DNA of 7,105 bases from Actinomyces sp. (lineage in GTDB: Bacteria; Actinomycetota; Actinomycetes; Actinomycetales; Actinomycetaceae): assembly GCA_018375675.1 (NCBI GenBank), contig JAHACW010000079.1:1-7105 (forward strand), read 5' to 3'. This document shows, piece after piece, positions 5,244-7,105 of this stretch. Both the position numbers and the translations under genes were made by a program. Below the pieces are notes generated by a model. That model did no database searches. It saw only the letters and a list, made by a program, of their open reading frames with translations, and was not told the DNA's origin. Each line of letters starts with the position of its first letter. Within the stretch, counting starts at the first letter, position 1.

Positions 5244-7105
5244 TCAGCGGACGGTCCCACGCAGCAGCGCGAACAGAGAAGTCAGGCGCTCATCAGTGGG
5301 CAGGTCGTCGATCGCAACTTCTTCGCCGTCGGAGTCGCATAGCGGCACGCACCAGTTCGGGTACAGGTCAGCACCCGTGCCGGGCATGTTCTGCGGGCGC
5401 ACATCCCCGACCGCATCCACGAGGGAGGCGACCACCAGCTTCGACGGGGTCTTCGCGACGTAGCGGTACAGACCCTCGACGGTCTCGCGCTCGCTGGGCT
5501 CCGCGCCATCGATACAGCCGTACTCGTGCAGTCGCGAGCGCATCTGTTCGAGTTCCAGGCGATCGCCAGCACGCACCGTCTCGATGTCATCCGTCAGCAG
5601 GCCAAGCTCGGAACGCAACGTCGTCTGAATGCCGCGGATGTAGCCGAGCGTGGGCGGCAAGTCATGGATGTTGACGGCCGCCAGGGCGCGATCACGGTAG
5701 TGCTCGGGACGCAGCGGCCAACCGCCACCCTCCTTTTCGAACCACACAACGGAGGTGCCGAGGACGCCACGCTCGCGCAGGTAATCGCGTACCCACGGCT
5801 CCACAACGCCGAGGTCCTCGCCGATGACGACGGCACCCGCACGCTGGGCTTCCAGTAGGATGACGCCCATCATGGCCTCGTGATCGTAGTACACGTACGT
5901 ACCTTCGGTGGCAGCGCCCCCATCCGGGATCCACCAGAGGCGGAACATACCCAGGATGTGGTCAATGCGCACCGCACCGGCGTTGGCCAGCGCAGCGCGG
6001 ACCATGTCGCGCAGCGGCAGGTAGCCCGACTCCGCAAGGCTGCGCGGCGACCACGGCGGCTGCGACCAGTTCTGCCCCTGCTGGGAGTAGACGTCCGGCG
6101 GAGCACCCACGCTCATGCCGCTGGCAAAGAGCTCCGGACGGCTCCACTTTTCGGAACCGTAGCCGTGCACACCGACTGCCAGGTCGGCCATGATGCCGAT
6201 CTCCATGCCGACCTCACGCGCCACGTGCTGGGCATGCTCGAGCTGTTCGGCGGCAACCCACTGGCACCACTGGTAGAAGTCAACACGCTCGGCCAGCTCA
6301 AGGCGCTCAAGCTCGACGCGAGGTGCAGATGAACGAGCAAGGTCCTCGGGCAGTTCGATCGTGCCCTCGCGCTCGACGAGGGCGCACCACAGCGCATAGT
6401 TCGACAGCTCCGAACCGCCGCGCTCGATGAAGTGATCCAGCTGGCTCTGGCGATGGTAGGAACGCGGAGCAGCGAAGATAGCCTCGAGGGCCTTGCGCTT
6501 GGCCTCCCACGAGCGATCACGGTCGATCAGGTCCTCGCGGATGGCGAACTGGCGGGTCTCATCGCGCAGCTGCTCGATGGCCGTGCGCGAAGCCTGGGGC
6601 AGGGAGGCGTACTCCTCAATGCTCTCGGGACGAATGTAGATCGGGTTGAGCCAACGGCGCGACACCGGCAGGTAGGGAGAGTTCTCCAGCGGGGACACCG
6701 GTTGCGATGCGTGGACAGGGTTGATGAGCAGGAAATCGGCACCCTTGTCCGCACACATGGCAGCCAGGTCAGCCAGATCAGTGGCGTCACCAATGCCCCA
6801 CGAGGATGCCGAGCGCGTCGAGTACAGCTGGGCGTTGACTCCCCACACGCGGCGCGAGGACTCCAGGAGCGGCAGAGACAGCGTGTTCGGCACGATGATG
6901 AGGGTCGCGGACTCCACGTGTCCACCCTCGACAGTCGCCACGAGGCGGTGCCATCCGAGCGGCAGCCAGTGCGGCACGTCAAAGGTCGCACGTCCGACGA
7001 GCTCACCATCGATCATGCGCGGAGCGACGTAGCGATCCACCTGATCACACGAGCCCTTACGGCCGTCCTCCAGCACCCACTGAACGTTCACCCACGAGCC
7101 GTCCG
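5244..7105 (-). CDS. malQ: 4-alpha-glucanotransferase (amylomaltase, GH77), N-terminus cut by window edge
   Basis: This cytoplasmic enzyme moves alpha-1,4-glucan chains between maltodextrins and releases glucose, making short maltooligosaccharides usable. About 620 residues are visible. The frame is still open at the right edge (DGSWVNVQWVLEDG), so the GTG at 7091 is an internal valine codon and not the start. The visible N-terminal part is a beta-rich region of the kind found ahead of the barrel in actinobacterial and E. coli-type MalQ. The barrel follows, with WGVNAQLYSTRSASSWGIGD, DFLLINPVHA and SPYLPVSRRWLNPIYI. All three catalytic acids are present: nucleophile Asp in VRIDHILGMFRLWWIP (codon 5961-5963), acid/base Glu in GEDLG (5817-5819), and the stabilising Asp in NIHDLPPT (5661-5663). 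The complete protein is probably about 700 residues or a little more. The gene converges on the PTS operon and ends 17 bases from the shared stem-loop. Confidence 0.97.
   Translation of the reverse strand, partial: DGSWVNVQWVLEDGRKGSCDQVDRYVAPRMIDGELVGRATFDVPHWLPLGWHRLVATVEGGHVESATLIIVPNTLSLPLLESSRRVWGVNAQLYSTRSASSWGIGDATDLADLAAMCADKGADFLLINPVHASQPVSPLENSPYLPVSRRWLNPIYIRPESIEEYASLPQASRTAIEQLRDETRQFAIREDLIDRDRSWEAKRKALEAIFAAPRSYHRQSQLDHFIERGGSELSNYALWCALVEREGTIELPEDLARSSAPRVELERLELAERVDFYQWCQWVAAEQLEHAQHVAREVGMEIGIMADLAVGVHGYGSEKWSRPELFASGMSVGAPPDVYSQQGQNWSQPPWSPRSLAESGYLPLRDMVRAALANAGAVRIDHILGMFRLWWIPDGGAATEGTYVYYDHEAMMGVILLEAQRAGAVVIGEDLGVVEPWVRDYLRERGVLGTSVVWFEKEGGGWPLRPEHYRDRALAAVNIHDLPPTLGYIRGIQTTLRSELGLLTDDIETVRAGDRLELEQMRSRLHEYGCIDGAEPSERETVEGLYRYVAKTPSKLVVASLVDAVGDVRPQNMPGTGADLYPNWCVPLCDSDGEEVAIDDLPTDERLTSLFALLRGTVR

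Noticed and set aside
5244..7091. GTG at 7091 as the real start of malQ
   Set aside because: The reading frame continues without a stop to the window edge, and the residues before it (DGSW) belong to the same beta-rich domain. No ribosome binding site precedes this GTG.
1..7105. Mobile element, CRISPR array, tRNA or rRNA in the window
   Set aside because: I saw no transposase or integrase motifs, no regularly spaced repeats and no tRNA- or rRNA-like segments. Nearly all of the sequence is covered by six metabolic genes.

Overview
The window is GC-rich, with strong third-position G/C preference, GTG starts and long antisense open frames that are only high-GC shadows. Gene content and protein style (stand-alone PTS IIB and IIA proteins, an actinobacterial-type MalQ with an N-terminal beta-sandwich region) point to a high-GC actinobacterium. 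An oral or gut Actinomycetaceae member such as Schaalia/Actinomyces is my best guess, by inference only. I see no mobile element, CRISPR array, tRNA or rRNA, and nothing suggests horizontal transfer.

Layout, left to right. (1) Positions 1-2044, minus strand: most of an intracellular family 3 glycoside hydrolase (beta-glucosidase type), whose C-terminus runs off the left edge. (2) Positions 2045-2202: a divergent regulatory region with one candidate promoter in each direction and two palindromes that could be operators. (3) Positions 2203-4364, plus strand: a two-gene operon of a Cof-type HAD phosphatase and a 12-helix MFS exporter-like protein, joined by a 4-base GTGA overlap. (4) Positions 4365-4470: a short leader with a possible promoter, a small palindrome and a strong ribosome binding site. 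(5) Positions 4471-5171, plus strand: a second two-gene operon of a stand-alone glucose-family PTS IIB protein and a Crr-like IIA protein, again joined by a GTGA overlap. No membrane IIC gene is present. (6) Positions 5183-5226: a perfect 20-bp stem-loop, probably a bidirectional terminator for the convergent genes. (7) Positions 5244-7105, minus strand: malQ (4-alpha-glucanotransferase), cut at its 5' end by the right edge.

The common theme is sugar use. The GH3 enzyme would release glucose from beta-glucosides inside the cell. IIB and IIA would pass phosphate from HPr to a sugar permease encoded elsewhere. The HAD protein would act on a phosphorylated metabolite. MalQ would disproportionate maltodextrins. 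The exporter's substrate cannot be read from sequence. I did not find an undescribed system. The points most worth checking are the orphan IIB-IIA pair, a probable leaderless transcript for the HAD gene, and a palindrome lying on the predicted start of GH3 transcription.
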